The position numbers were made by a program, and so were the translations under genes. Source: Octadecabacter arcticus 238 (GTDB lineage Bacteria > Pseudomonadota > Alphaproteobacteria > Rhodobacterales > Rhodobacteraceae). From it: DNA of 64,000 bases. The stretch covers positions 3,911,001-3,975,000 of the forward strand of contig NC_020908.1 in assembly GCF_000155735.2 (NCBI RefSeq), written 5' to 3'. Within the stretch, counting starts at the first letter, position 1; each line of letters starts with the position of its first letter. The notes below the pieces were generated by a model. That model did not search any database. It saw only the letters and a program-made list of their open reading frames with translations, and was not told where the DNA came from. Positions 18,704-27,893 of the stretch are shown here, one piece after another.

Positions 18704-19787
18704 CTTAGGCTCAAGTTTCAAATGCAACACTCAGAGCCCTTTGGGCATAGGATGTTGTGATGGACATACGAAGCAAGCACCTCAGCAGCGAGGACCGTGG
18801 CGTGATATTAGCCGAGCATAATAGGGGCAGCAGTCAGCGGTTGATCGGCCAGCTTTTGCATCGCCCGGCGAGCACGATCTGCCGTGAGCTGGCGCGAGGT
18901 CGGCAGGAAGACGGCAGCTATTGCCCGCAGGCGGCGCGGCAGGCCTATGATGCCCGGCGCGCGCTGCCGCCGCAAGCGCAAGCTTGTGGAGGGGAGCGAT
19001 CTTTATCGTTTCGTTCATGGCAAGCTCGTACATCTGCACTGGTCGCCTGAGCAGATTGCGCAGAGACTGCGTCTCATGAAGCCTGATGATCCATCCGCCC
19101 ATGTGAGCCATGAGACCATCGATGCCGCGATTTACGCGCAGCCACGTGGTGGGCTGAAGGCGGCGATGATCGAGGCGTTGCGTCAAGCGAAGCCTAAGCG
19201 TGGGCTCAAGTGCAGGACAGCGGCGGGCAGTGCTATGGTCCCGGAATCATTGCGCATTATCAATCGCCCTGAAGAGATCGAAGCACGACTGGTACCAGGC
19301 CATTGGGAGGGCGACCTCATCAAGGGCGCATTCAATCGCTCGTCAGTGGGGACCTTGGTCGAGCGCAAGACACGCTTCGTCATTCTTTGCAAAATGGATG
19401 GCAATGGGGCCGAGGCCGCGCTTGACAGCTTCACCCGCCAGATGAGACGACTACCCGCTGATTTGCGCAAGAGCATGACCTATGACCGTGGCTCCGAAAT
19501 GGCCTGCCATCCGGAATTGGCGCGACGATTGAAAATTGATATCTGGTTCTGCGATCCGCATGCTCCCTGGCAGCGCGGCAGCAACGAGAACACCAACGGA
19601 CTGCTGCGTCAGTTCATGCCCAAAAGAACTGACCTGAACGTTGCAAGCCAAACATGGCTCAACGACGTTGCAAACCTGATGAACAACCGTCCAAGAAAAA
19701 CCCTCGGATGGAGAACACCCGCTGAAGCTATGGCCGACGAAATCGTGGCCTTTAAATCAACCGTTGCACTTGATGTTTGAATCCAAG
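18704..19787 (+). mobile_element. IS30-family element copy B
   Basis: A 1084-base element with ends CTTAGGCTCAAGTTTCAAA and (reverse) CTTGGATTCAAACATC, flanked by the three-base duplication AAG (18701-18703 and 19788-19790). It is inserted in the AlbA_2 gene only ~415 bases of host sequence from copy A, in opposite orientation. Copy A matches it nearly base for base in the compared stretches. Confidence 0.92.
18757..19780 (+). pseudogene. IS30 transposase copy B with two-base deletion
   Basis: The frame starts MMDIRSKHLSSEDRGVILAE, an HTH region, and shifts near 18958-18975. Copy A has one more GC there, reading DARRARCRRKRKLVEG, whereas copy B reads DARRALPPQAQACG. From there the second frame continues LVPGHWEGDLIKGAFNRSS, MTYDRGSEMACHPELARRL and [17 protein letters not shown] to [10 protein letters not shown]. 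The DDE residues are intact but out of frame with the N-terminus. The defect is a dinucleotide loss in a GC run. Confidence 0.88.
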
Positions 19788-20268
19788 AAGTCCAGGTAAA
19801 TTACCTGGACATGTTACAGTATCAAATATTGCTCGAACGCAATTTTCTCGGAACCCTAAGATTGTTCGCTTGGTCAACAAGTTTAAGAATCCACCGAATA
19901 AAGATGTGGGTGAGGGGATTAACACAGCATTTGAGGCTATGGAAAAATTGAGGCTCAAGAAGCCCTTCTTCTCCGAGACAGACTCTGGCCTCATGGTTGT
20001 GCTCACTCATGAAAGCCTAGCTTCGCCAGAGCAGCTAGTTCTCGAGTATCTTGCTGCGAATGTTGAAGTAACTAATCAACAAGCTCGCGAGCTGACTGGA
20101 ATTAAGTCAGAAAATACGATGAAGAATGTCTTTTACCGGCTGAGGGATGCCGAGCAAATCGAGCAAACACCGAAGGTTGTTGGGAAGAAGTTTTCTTGGC
20201 GGTTGCCGGTATAACCAAAGCGCCCTAGACACCCCATCCAACCCCCGCTACAAGCCACAAATCATCTC

Positions 20269-20300
20269 AGCCCCAGATTCGTCTGGGGCTTTGTTGTTGT
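20269..20300 (+). terminator. Intrinsic terminator after AlbA_2 gene
   Basis: AGCCCCAGA pairs with TCTGGGGCT around a four-base loop, followed by TTGTTGTTG. With the terminator at 13735 it encloses the AlbA_2 gene, so rplB must be transcribed from a promoter in about 20300-20400. Confidence 0.85.
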
Positions 20301-20408
20301 GTTGGTCACTGCGCAGCTTTGAGCACTCCGACAACCAAGTCGGGCACCTACGGGGGCCTATAACATCAGGGCCCATATGGGTCCGCCAAGCAAACGGAAG
20401 TAGCAAAC

Positions 20409-21251
20409 ATGGCACTAAAGTCGTATAAACCGACGACGCCTGGCCAACGTGGGTTGGTGCTGATTGACCGTTCGGAGCTTTGGAAAGGTCGCCCAGTTAA
20501 GGCCCTCACTGAGGGTCTGAGTAAATCGGGCGGACGGAACAACACCGGACGGATCACATCACGTCGTCGTGGTGGTGGGGCAAAACGCCTTTACCGCATC
20601 GTAGATTTCAAGCGCAACAAATTCGACGTTCAAGCCGTCGTTGTGCGCATTGAATATGACCCGAACCGCACCGCGTTCATCGCGCTAGTTCAATATACTG
20701 ATGGCGAACAGACTTATATCATCGCACCGCAGCGTCTTGCGATTGGTGACAAAGTCATCGCGTCTGCCAAGGCAGACATCAAGCCAGGCAACGCAATGCC
20801 GTTCTCTGGCATGCCCATCGGTACCATCATCCACAACATTGAGATGAAGCCAGGCAAAGGCGGCCAGATCGCCCGTGCTGCTGGAACATACGCTCAATTC
20901 GTTGGTCGGGATGGCGGTTACGCGCAGATCCGTCTGAGCTCGGGTGAACTTCGCCTCGTGCGTCAGGAATGCATGGCCACCGTCGGTGCCGTGTCCAACC
21001 CTGACAACTCCAACCAGAACATGGGTAAAGCCGGTCGTATGCGCCATTATGGTAAGCGTCCGTCGGTCCGTGGTGTCGTTATGAACCCTGTCGATCACCC
21101 GCATGGTGGTGGTGAAGGTCGTACGTCTGGTGGTCGTCACCCAGTGACGCCATGGGGTAAGCCCACGAAGGGTGCAAAAACCCGCAACAAGAACAAAGCG
21201 TCCAACCGGCTTATTGTCCGGTCACGGCACGCCAAAAAGAAGGGTCGTTAA
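20409..21251 (+). CDS. rplB: 50S ribosomal protein L2
   Basis: L2 is needed for subunit joining and peptidyl-transferase function. The 280-residue product starts [20 protein letters not shown] and has [20 protein letters not shown] and the signature [20 protein letters not shown]. It is the first complete ribosomal gene of the plus-strand S10 half-operon. Upstream lie a terminator and the broken AlbA_2 gene rather than an intact rplW. Confidence 0.98.
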   Translation: MALKSYKPTTPGQRGLVLIDRSELWKGRPVKALTEGLSKSGGRNNTGRITSRRRGGGAKRLYRIVDFKRNKFDVQAVVVRIEYDPNRTAFIALVQYTDGEQTYIIAPQRLAIGDKVIASAKADIKPGNAMPFSGMPIGTIIHNIEMKPGKGGQIARAAGTYAQFVGRDGGYAQIRLSSGELRLVRQECMATVGAVSNPDNSNQNMGKAGRMRHYGKRPSVRGVVMNPVDHPHGGGEGRTSGGRHPVTPWGKPTKGAKTRNKNKASNRLIVRSRHAKKKGR

Positions 21252-21253
21252 GA

Positions 21254-21532
21254 ATGGCTCGTTCCGTATGGAAAGGTCCGTTCGTTGACAGCTACGTGCT
21301 TAAGAAAGCCGCAGTTGCCAAGGAATCTGGACGTAATGACGTAATCAAAATCTGGTCCCGTCGCTCGACGATCCTGCCACAGTTTGTTGGCTTGACGTTC
21401 GGCGTTTATAACGGCCGGAAGCATATCCCAGTATCTATCACCGAAGACATGATCGGTCAGAAGTTTGGCGAATATAGCCCGACCCGCACTTATTATGGCC
21501 ACTCGGCTGATAAAAAAGCGAAGCGGAAATAA
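21254..21532 (+). CDS. rpsS: 30S ribosomal protein S19
   Basis: S19 pairs with S13 in the head of the small subunit. The 92-residue product starts [20 protein letters not shown] and carries the signature [20 protein letters not shown]. It begins two bases after the rplB stop. Confidence 0.98.
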   Translation: MARSVWKGPFVDSYVLKKAAVAKESGRNDVIKIWSRRSTILPQFVGLTFGVYNGRKHIPVSITEDMIGQKFGEYSPTRTYYGHSADKKAKRK

Positions 21533-21535
21533 GCC

Positions 21536-21916
21536 ATGAGCAAGGATAAAAATCCCCGCCGCGTGGCTGACAACGAAGCCCGTGCAAAACTGCGCATGCT
21601 TCGCACTTCACCACAGAAACTGAACCTCGTCGCAGCAATGATCCGCGGCAAAAAGGTGGACAAGGCCCTCACGGACCTGACGTTCTCCAAAAAGCGGATC
21701 GCAGCAGATGTGAAGAAATGTCTTCAGTCCGCAATTGCGAACGCAGAAAACAACCACAACCTCGACGTTGATGAACTGATCATCGCCGAAGCCTATGTGG
21801 GTAAAAACTTGACGATGAAACGCGGACGCCCTCGTGCCCGTGGCCGTTTCGGCAAAATCGTTAAGCCGTTCTCTGAGCTGACAATCCTGGTGCGCCAAGT
21901 TGAGGAGCAAGCATAA
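21536..21916 (+). CDS. rplV: 50S ribosomal protein L22
   Basis: L22 lines the exit tunnel with its beta-hairpin. The 126-residue product has [20 protein letters not shown] and ends in [19 protein letters not shown], the loop that reaches into the tunnel. Its stop shares a base with the rpsC start (TAATG). Confidence 0.97.
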   Translation: MSKDKNPRRVADNEARAKLRMLRTSPQKLNLVAAMIRGKKVDKALTDLTFSKKRIAADVKKCLQSAIANAENNHNLDVDELIIAEAYVGKNLTMKRGRPRARGRFGKIVKPFSELTILVRQVEEQA

Positions 21917-22632
21917 TGGGTAACAAAGTAAACCCGATCGGCATGCGTCTTCAGGTCAACCGTACCTGGGACAGCCGTTGGTACGCAGATACCAAAGACT
22001 ACGGCAATCTTCTTCTCGAAGACCTTAAGATCAAGGCCTTCATCAAGAAAGAATGCGCGCAGGCTGGTATTAGCCGTGTCATCATCGAACGTCCGCACAA
22101 GAAGTGTCGCGTGACTATTCATACTGCACGCCCTGGCGTCATCATCGGCAAGAAAGGCGCGGACATCGAGACGCTCCGCAAGAAGCTTGCTGCGTTGACC
22201 GCCAGCGAACTGCACCTCAATATCCTTGAGGTCCGCAAGCCTGAGCTCGACGCCCAGCTTGTTGGTGAGAGTATCTCGCAGCAGCTCGAACGCCGTGTGT
22301 CCTTCCGTCGCGCTATGAAGCGTGCCGTACAGAACGCAATGCGTATGGGTGCCCTTGGTATTCGTGTGAACCTCGCGGGCCGTCTTGGCGGCGCCGAAAT
22401 CGCGCGGACCGAATGGTATCGTGAGGGCCGCGTGCCTTTGCACACACTTCGTGCCGACATCGATTACGCTCACGTAGAAGCGCAGACTGCCTATGGTATC
22501 ATCGGGATCAAGACTTGGATCTTCAAAGGTGAAATCATGGAGCACGACCCGTCCGCACATGATCGTAAGCTGCAAGAGCTTCAGGATGGCCCGCCTCCGC
22601 GCGGCGCTCGTCCTGGTGGCCGTGATCGCTAG
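21916..22632 (+). CDS. rpsC: 30S ribosomal protein S3
   Basis: S3 forms the mRNA entry site and has helicase-assisting basic residues. The 238-residue product starts [20 protein letters not shown] and contains the KH-domain text [20 protein letters not shown] and the C-domain [20 protein letters not shown]. It ends in TAG followed by GAGG, which also serves as ribosome-binding site for rplP. Confidence 0.98.
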   Translation: MGNKVNPIGMRLQVNRTWDSRWYADTKDYGNLLLEDLKIKAFIKKECAQAGISRVIIERPHKKCRVTIHTARPGVIIGKKGADIETLRKKLAALTASELHLNILEVRKPELDAQLVGESISQQLERRVSFRRAMKRAVQNAMRMGALGIRVNLAGRLGGAEIARTEWYREGRVPLHTLRADIDYAHVEAQTAYGIIGIKTWIFKGEIMEHDPSAHDRKLQELQDGPPPRGARPGGRDR

Positions 22633-22644
22633 GAGGATTGATCA

Positions 22645-23058
22645 ATGCTTCAGCCAAAACGCACTAAATTCCGCAAGCAGCATAAAGGCCGCATCAAGGG
22701 AGAAGCCAAAGGCGGCTCTGACCTGACATTCGGTACTTATGGTCTTAAAGCAACTGAGCCAGAACGTGTGACAGCGCGTCAGATTGAGGCAGCACGCCGC
22801 GCGATGACACGTCACATGAAACGTCAAGGCCGCGTCTGGATCCGTATTTTCCCAGACGTACCCGTGACGTCCAAGCCCACCGAAGTTCGTATGGGTAAGG
22901 GTAAAGGCTCCGTTGATTATTGGGCATGTAAGGTCAAACCTGGCCGCATCATGTTCGAAATCGATGGCGTATCCGAAGACATCGCCCGCGAAGCCCTGCG
23001 CCTCGCTGCGATGAAACTGCCTGTGAAAACACGCACGGTTCTTCGCGAAGACTGGTAA
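22645..23058 (+). CDS. rplP: 50S ribosomal protein L16
   Basis: L16 positions A-site tRNA. The 137-residue product starts [20 protein letters not shown] and contains the signature [20 protein letters not shown] and [19 protein letters not shown]. Normally rpmC follows; here two hairpins and a terminator follow at once, so the S10 half-operon ends with rplP. Confidence 0.98.
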   Translation: MLQPKRTKFRKQHKGRIKGEAKGGSDLTFGTYGLKATEPERVTARQIEAARRAMTRHMKRQGRVWIRIFPDVPVTSKPTEVRMGKGKGSVDYWACKVKPGRIMFEIDGVSEDIAREALRLAAMKLPVKTRTVLREDW

Positions 23059-23174
23059 TTTTCACAACGTGAAAATCGCCAAGTGGGGTGTAGCGAATTC
23101 GATTACGAATTTGCGGGCCCCACACCGGACTTAAGGCTTCACCCCCCCGCCGAGCAATCGGCGGGGTTTTTTTG
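23057..23174 (+). terminator. Tandem hairpins and intrinsic terminator after rplP
   Basis: ATTTTCAC and GTGAAAAT pair immediately at the rplP stop. A second stem joins GTGGGG (23083-23088) with CCCCAC (23118-23123), with an inner GCGAATTCG/CGAATTTGC stem. The third stem CCCCGCCGA/TCGGCGGGG (23145-23166) is followed by seven T and is a clear intrinsic terminator. The two upstream stems may stabilise the mRNA 3' end; that role is inferred. Confidence 0.85.
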
Positions 23175-23198
23175 TTTCTTAGATATCGGACGATGACG

Positions 23199-23425
23199 TC
23201 AGCAGGTAAATTGTCGAGTTTTTGAAATCAACTCAGCAGGAACACTGTCGACGGAAAAGAATCCGTCTACTTCCTCCCGGTGCGAAAGCTCTGGGTTCAG
23301 ACACTGAACCACAAGCTGCGCGCCGAATGTACCTAGTTTACCGTCTGCCTCCACATTGAAGATTGATTGTCCTGCAAACGTAAAGTCCAAGAGACTTCGC
23401 TGTCCAATTTTGACCGTAATAATCT
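23199..23425 (-). pseudogene. 3' fragment of an unrecognised gene, truncated by IS256 side
   Basis: The minus strand reads ITVKIGQRSLLDFTFAGQSI, NVEADGKLGTFGAQLVVQCL and ends ISKTRQFTC. Composition looks like real protein. The frame is closed by a TAG at its upstream end near 23426, close to the left end of IS256 (~23473), so the 5' part was probably lost. I do not recognise the family. Confidence 0.4.
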
Positions 23426-23502
23426 AGAGTTCCGTCCAAAAAGTAGAAAGCATCAAGTTGCTTGTCGAGTTATTGTCAAATCTGGTGTTTAAGGCTTGTC
23501 GG

Positions 23503-24793
23503 TCATGCGGCGATCTGGTCTGGGTTGGTGGCTTCAATTCCGTCTTTGAACGTGACGCCGGTGATGACTTTGGCGAGGTAGTCAAAGCCGCGTAGTTTTC
23601 GCCAGTTTTGCTCGGCGCATTGGCCCAGTTTAAACATCATGTGCAGCATGCCATCGCGTGACAGGCAGCCCTTTGAACGCTTGGTGCGGTGGCGGATCGT
23701 GGCAAAGGCGGATTCAATTGGGTTGCTGGTGCGGATACTCTGCCAATGTTGGGCGGGGAAGTCGAAGAATGCCATGAGTTCGGTCCGGTCTTTTTGCAGG
23801 CACAGCGCCGCCTTGTGATATTTGGGTTCGTAGATTTTGATGAACAAATCGAATGCCTTTTCCGCATCGTCTTTGGTCTCGGCCTGTCCCGTTGCCTGAC
23901 AGGGTATTGCGCAAGCGATGTCCCGAGAAGGAGATATTGTGGATCGCTGCCTTTGCCTTTGGCTGTGACAGCTTGGGCAAACAGTTGAGTACGTTCATCG
24001 TTTTGTGTTGCCAGCAACGTTGGTGCCGCGTTGTGGGATAGACTTCATCCATAGCGGCCCAGAACCCCATGGCACCGTCCCCGATGGCCAGCTTGGGGGC
24101 ATTCATTCCCCGGCTTTTGAGGCTCAACAGAACTTCGCGCCAGCTATGCGTGGACTCGCGCACCCCGTCCTCGATAGCCAAGAACCGCTTCTTGCCACGG
24201 GCTGTGACGCCAACAATCACAAGGGCGCAGAGCTTATCATCTTCGCCTCGAAGGCCACTGTGGACGCCGTCGGCCCAGATGTAGACCAAAGGTTCATCCT
24301 CCAGCACTGCCTCTCTCCAGCCGTCGTATTCCTTGGCCCAATCACGCTTCAGCCGCGAGACCGTATTTGCTGATAAGCCAGCGGCATCAGGACCCAGAAG
24401 AACCTTGAGGGCCGCGCACATTTCGCCACTGGAAATCCCTTTGAGGTAGAGCCACGGCAAGGCCGCTTCCAACGTCTTGGTTCTGCGCACGTACGGTGGC
24501 ACAAGGGCCGAATGGAATGTCACGGGCTGGCCGTTTTTTGAGCGAACCTTGGGAATGCGCACGTTCACGGGGCCGATGCCCGTTTGAAACGGGCGCTCGG
24601 GATGATGACCATTGCGCACAACAGTTGCATGACCGGCCTCAGTGTGCGCGCTGGTAAACTGAGACAGATAGCTCTCAAGCTCAGCTTCAACTGCTGTTGC
24701 GATCAATTGCTGGGCTCCCGTTCTTAACAAATCCGTAAGCGCGTCCGTGATCCCGTCTCGACGCGCAAAATCAACAATGTTAGTCGTTTCCAT
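23503..24793 (-). pseudogene. IS256-family mutator-type transposase, frameshifted by palindromic insert
   Basis: Translation starts at METTNIVDFARRDGITDALT (24793). The DDE core includes VYIWADGVHSGLRGEDDKLC (first aspartate) and KLAIGDGAMGFWAAMDEVYP, then the C-terminal HQRCWQHKTMNVLNCLPK. After AIHNI the frame is broken by a 45-base insert, and in the next frame continues QAETKDDAEKAFDLFIKIYE in the form AETKDDAEKAFD, IRTSNPIESAFATIRHRTKR (glutamate region) to EATNPDQIAA. Apart from the insert the sequence is well kept, so the insertion is the inactivating event. Confidence 0.9.
23887..23931 (-). repeat. Palindromic insert PI-1, copy a (in IS256 element 1)
   Basis: On the minus strand the insert reads CCTTCTCGGGACATCGCTTG, then CGCAATACCCTGTCAGGCAA and CGGGA. 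It lies between codons for HNI and QAE of IS256 where homologues read HNIWQAE. A net gain of about 43 bases shifts the frame. It matches copy e (42659) at most positions. Confidence 0.8.
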
Positions 24794-24938
24794 GGTGGTG
24801 TATCTCTTTCGGTTGGGCTGCTTTCTCACAACAACAAATCAACCAGATACGCCGCCAACCTTCAAATCCCTCAAACACCAGATTCAGTCATAGCTCAGCT
24901 TGTCTTATAAAGACCCCAGCTTTTGTGCGAAACAAGAG

Positions 24939-24972
24939 CCACAGATCAGCATTTTAAAATGCTGATCTGTGG
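24939..24972. repeat. Perfect 34-base palindrome upstream of IS110
   Basis: The half-site CCACAGATCAGCATTTT is followed by its exact reverse complement with no spacer. It lies 50 bases right of IS256 element 1 and about 125 bases before the IS110 start codon. It may be the IS110 target site or a structured end; no T run makes it a terminator. Confidence 0.85.
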
Positions 24973-25096
24973 TGGTGGTTGGATCGTCTGCCGCTTGGTC
25001 TTTGAGGACCGTTGAAGAGTAAGATCAACCACTACCTTCGCCACAGGCCTGAACGGATACAGAGCGGCACGAAGCCCTCTAGGACAAGCATAGGAT

Positions 25097-26020
25097 ATGA
25101 CGAAGATGACGGATGATACCATTGGTATAGACATTCACCGGCTGAGCGACGGGAAGATGATGTCGTTTAGCAATTGCCCTGCAGGATTTAAGGCGCTTTC
25201 CAAGTTCTGCGCAAAGACGGCAGTGACACGCGTTGTTTATGAAGCAACAGGCGCTTACCACAGCGGACTAGAACGGGCCTAGGGTGCGCATCTACCACTG
25301 GTAAAGGTGAACCCTTTGCAGGCGCGCCGATTTGCGCAAGCACAAGGCGTGCGCGCAAAAACCGACGCCGTCGACGCAAAAATATTGGCCGTCATGGGGA
25401 ATGCTTTTGTATTACAACCAGATGAGCCAGCCACAAAAATACAGCACGATCTTAGAGAGTTACGCGCATTTCGTTCAGCGTTGGTCAAAGACCGCACCCG
25501 CATCATGATCCGTCTGAAAGTCCAAACCCTGTCCATCACTTACCGTCAAAGCAAAGCCCGCTTGGCTCAGGTTGACAGACAAATCGCTGAGATCAATGCT
25601 GCGATTGGCCGTCTGATACACTCCAGCGACAGGCTGGCGCATTCGATGAAAATTCTCCGCTCAATTCCAGGCACCGGCGCGGTCTGTGCGGCCACCATTT
25701 TGATAGAGATGCCTGAAATCGGGAGTATGGACCGAATGCAGGTGGCCTGTTTGACCGGAGTAGCGCCTATGATACCGCAATCTGGACAATGGCGAGGGAA
25801 ATCATTCATTCAGGTTGGTCGCAAAGTAGTGAGGGACGCCCTCTACATGCCAGCCTTGGTCGCGATGAGATTCAACCCTGACCTCAAGGCGAAATATCAA
25901 GCCATGATTAAAGCTGGAAAGCCACCAAAAGCCTCCCTTACTGCGCTTATGCGAAAGCTCATTGAACTCGCCAATACCCTCATCAAGGCAGATCGAAATT
26001 GGGTCAAAAAATCGGCTTGA
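25097..26020 (+). pseudogene. IS110-family transposase with amber codon
   Basis: IS110 transposases pair a RuvC-like DEDD domain with a C-terminal serine (Tnp20) domain. The frame begins MTKMTDDTIGIDIHRLSDGK (first aspartate) and has VVYEATGAYHSGLERA, then TAG at 25280-25282. It continues in the same frame with GAHLPLVKVNPLQARRFAQA and VRAKTDAVDAKILAVM (catalytic DxxD). The C-domain reads SIPGTGAVCAATILIEMPEI and LTGVAPMIPQSGQWRGKS. Total length would be 307 residues. The ~120-base leader 24975-25096 may hold the guide (bridge) RNA known for IS110 elements. The right end is near the text CTTGATCAAGACGGATACTC at 26016. Confidence 0.85.
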
Positions 26021-26206
26021 TCAAGACGGATACTCTACATCGGAAATAACTGTGCCGACTAAGATCTGCTAACTTGCAGCGCCAGCGACGCAAACTAACA
26101 AAGAGGTCAGTAATTTTTTGACTGCCAATCTTATGTCCTAGCGACCAGATTTGCATTGAAATCTCAGTCACTTGAACACGGTCCTGATAGGATGTCTTGC
26201 GTTTTC

Positions 26207-26896
26207 TCACCCCCCAACCGGCCAAATCCGCGCCATACCGCCATCAAACGCCACCCATGACATCGCCGCTGAATTCCCTGCGTGGCCTTCGTAATAAGAC
26301 TGGCTATTGGGTAGTGGCAGCCCCGCCCATATCCGCGCGAGGTTGTGCATGAACTGGCGGCGTTCCAATGCACCCGCCTGAAATTGCGACAGGCCAGCGT
26401 CCTCAAGCAACACCAGCGCCAACGCGTCCTGCACCCCGGGCGTAAATTGCGTTTCTGGCCCGAACCCACGCACCCGCGCTACCCGCCGCAGCGTCGGGGG
26501 AATAAACTGATAGCGGCCAATCGCATGGGGCTGACCCGGCGTGTCGTCGATCCAACGATAAATCTCCCCCAACGTCATCTGGGTCGGCAATTGAACGGGC
26601 CGCACCCGCGCGCCGTGTTGCACGGCGTCATAACCAGCCGACCCCGATTCGGCGCGGGCAATCAGGCTCAGCAATTGATCGACGTGCGCGGTGCCGATGA
26701 TCGGGGCAGCGACCCTCGGTGCTGTGCGTTCCGGCAGCGGCGCAAAGAACCCGATCCGCGCGTCGGGCGCAAACAGACTCGCGCGCGTTGCGGTCTCTGG
26801 TGCTGCGTTTGATCGGGGAAACAGGGAATTCAATTCAGCACGGGCCATCCCCGCGCCCACTGCAAGTCCCAAAGCCAGCCATAAAATTCGAACCAT
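26207..26896 (-). CDS. Secreted lysozyme-like muramidase
   Basis: The start at 26896 gives MVRILWLALGLAVGAGMARA, a signal peptide with AxA cleavage site. Residues 75-229 resemble a lysozyme-fold (GH104-like) domain: LLSLIARAESGSAGYDAVQH has the catalytic glutamate in ARAESG, and HAIGRYQFIPPTLRRVAR is the typical GRYQF substrate-cleft text. GGMARIWPVGG is the C-terminus. Mature protein would act on periplasmic peptidoglycan. It is flanked by IS110 and an oxygenase gene, so one of the few intact host genes of the IS-rich stretch. The family assignment is from motifs only. Confidence 0.65.
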   Translation of the reverse strand: MVRILWLALGLAVGAGMARAELNSLFPRSNAAPETATRASLFAPDARIGFFAPLPERTAPRVAAPIIGTAHVDQLLSLIARAESGSAGYDAVQHGARVRPVQLPTQMTLGEIYRWIDDTPGQPHAIGRYQFIPPTLRRVARVRGFGPETQFTPGVQDALALVLLEDAGLSQFQAGALERRQFMHNLARIWAGLPLPNSQSYYEGHAGNSAAMSWVAFDGGMARIWPVGG

Positions 26897-26985
26897 TCCG
26901 TCGCATCCCTTCTGAGATTGCGACGCTTCTGGCAGCAAGAGGTTTAGGTTTCGTTCCTAAAAGGTGTTCAAACCCTTACCACAGC

Positions 26986-27594
26986 CTAGTCCCAGCGGTA
27001 ATTGAAACTCACAGAAATCCGGTCGTCCTCGGACATGTTCATCGGCACTTCATGACGCAGCCAGCTTTCCCACATCAGCACATCACCGACGACAGGTTTG
27101 ATGTAGACGAACTGTTTCATCTCCTCGCGCGCATCGGGTTTGCGGGCTGGGGCGGCCATCATCATCTGGCTGCGTGGGTCCTCGAGCTTCAGCGCCGACG
27201 CGCCTTCGGGCATCTTCACATAGGTCGTGCCGGAAATCACTGAATGGGGGTGGATGTGTGACGTGTGGACGCCGCCCTCAGGCAGAATGTTGATCCAGAT
27301 GTCTTCCAGCACCAATTTGCGCCCATCCAGATTGAACTCCAAATCCTCCGCGAAGGTCTTCACATGGGCATCGAGCGCCGTAACAACGTCTGCAAAGATC
27401 GGGAACCGCCACGGCAGGTCTGTCAGCGATGCATAGGACGTGTATCCGGGGAAATCGTTGGCCTCGCACCACTCATTGCCCGCGTCATCATCCTCGGCGA
27501 CGGAATAACACGATGCGCGCAGCTCATCTTGATCAATAGGTCCAAGCGAGGCTTGAAAAAGACGGGTGGCGAAGAGGGAGCGGATGTTTGTCAT
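26986..27594 (-). CDS. Putative iron/2-oxoglutarate-dependent oxygenase (TIGR02466 type)
   Basis: The start at 27594 (MTNIRSLFATRLFQASLG) is chosen because family text begins there; the frame is open upstream. The iron-binding HxH-like motif is GVHTSHIHPHSVISGTTYV, the distal histidine SWLRHEVPMN and the 2-oxoglutarate-binding arginine in DDRISVSFNYRWD. The product is 202 residues. Substrate is unknown. It reads in the same direction as the lysozyme-like gene 90 bases on, possibly one transcription unit. Confidence 0.7.
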   Translation of the reverse strand: MTNIRSLFATRLFQASLGPIDQDELRASCYSVAEDDDAGNEWCEANDFPGYTSYASLTDLPWRFPIFADVVTALDAHVKTFAEDLEFNLDGRKLVLEDIWINILPEGGVHTSHIHPHSVISGTTYVKMPEGASALKLEDPRSQMMMAAPARKPDAREEMKQFVYIKPVVGDVLMWESWLRHEVPMNMSEDDRISVSFNYRWD

Positions 27595-27893
27595 GTCGGT
27601 CCAATATCGCACTTCGGGATATTCAACCAGTGCGCAGCAGTCGCTTTTCCATGAAAAAGCGATGAGAGCGGCACGCAGCAGAAGACACACAAAAATCGTA
27701 TGTAGAGTTGATAAAGCACGTTAAAGATTCAAATACAGCTGAGGGCTAGGCGCATCCAAAAAATCTCAACGTCGCGCGCAATACGCTCATGACTGTAGAA
27801 CAGTACAAACGAACCTCATTACTGCTCTCACAAACGAAATAGGCTCAGTGAGATGCTGCTGGTTTCTTGGACTGCAACTTAAGCTTTCATCGC
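27595..27893. other. Intergenic stretch without recognised gene
   Basis: About 300 AT-richer bases between the oxygenase leader and the IS3 fragment. I see no convincing reading frame, RNA gene or repeat; the right half may be residual IS end sequence. Confidence 0.4.

Larger units (their letters stand above)
13867..20214 (+). pseudogene. Schlafen-like AlbA_2 / ATPase-domain regulator, broken by two IS30 copies
   Basis: Three plus-strand pieces form one gene: 13867-14365, 18290-18703 and 19791-20214. Piece 1 has the AlbA_2 fold text LEGTEGHFLDFKGKELKPAS and ISAFANASGGEIFLGVDEVE. Piece 2 has ERPTVAGVLLFSDIPQVILP and EALHELVTNAILHRDYNVAS, the GHKL-type ATPase N-box. Piece 3 has SPGKLPGHVTVSNI, NPKIVRLVNKFKNPPNKDVG and a C-terminal winged-helix-like end. 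Removing IS30 copy B and one AAG restores EIESPGKLPG in frame. Removing copy A and one CCG restores LGTVPTA but leaves a one-base deficit before PKVWLGKQR, an independent frameshift near 18303. No ATG suits the start; the frame is open upstream of the TTG at 13867. COG2865-type regulators are the likely family. Confidence 0.75.
23473..24888 (-). mobile_element. IS256-family element 1
   Basis: Terminal repeats AATCTGGTGTTT(A/G)AGG lie at about 23473 and, reversed, 24888. The transposase reads toward the left end. No target duplication is visible in the flanks. The element carries a palindromic insert (23887-23931) inside the transposase frame and is therefore probably inactive. Confidence 0.8.

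Noticed and set aside
14366-19787. The two IS30 copies as ends of a composite transposon
   Set aside because: Each has its own three-base target duplication in the same host gene, so they are independent insertions, not the ends of one moving unit.
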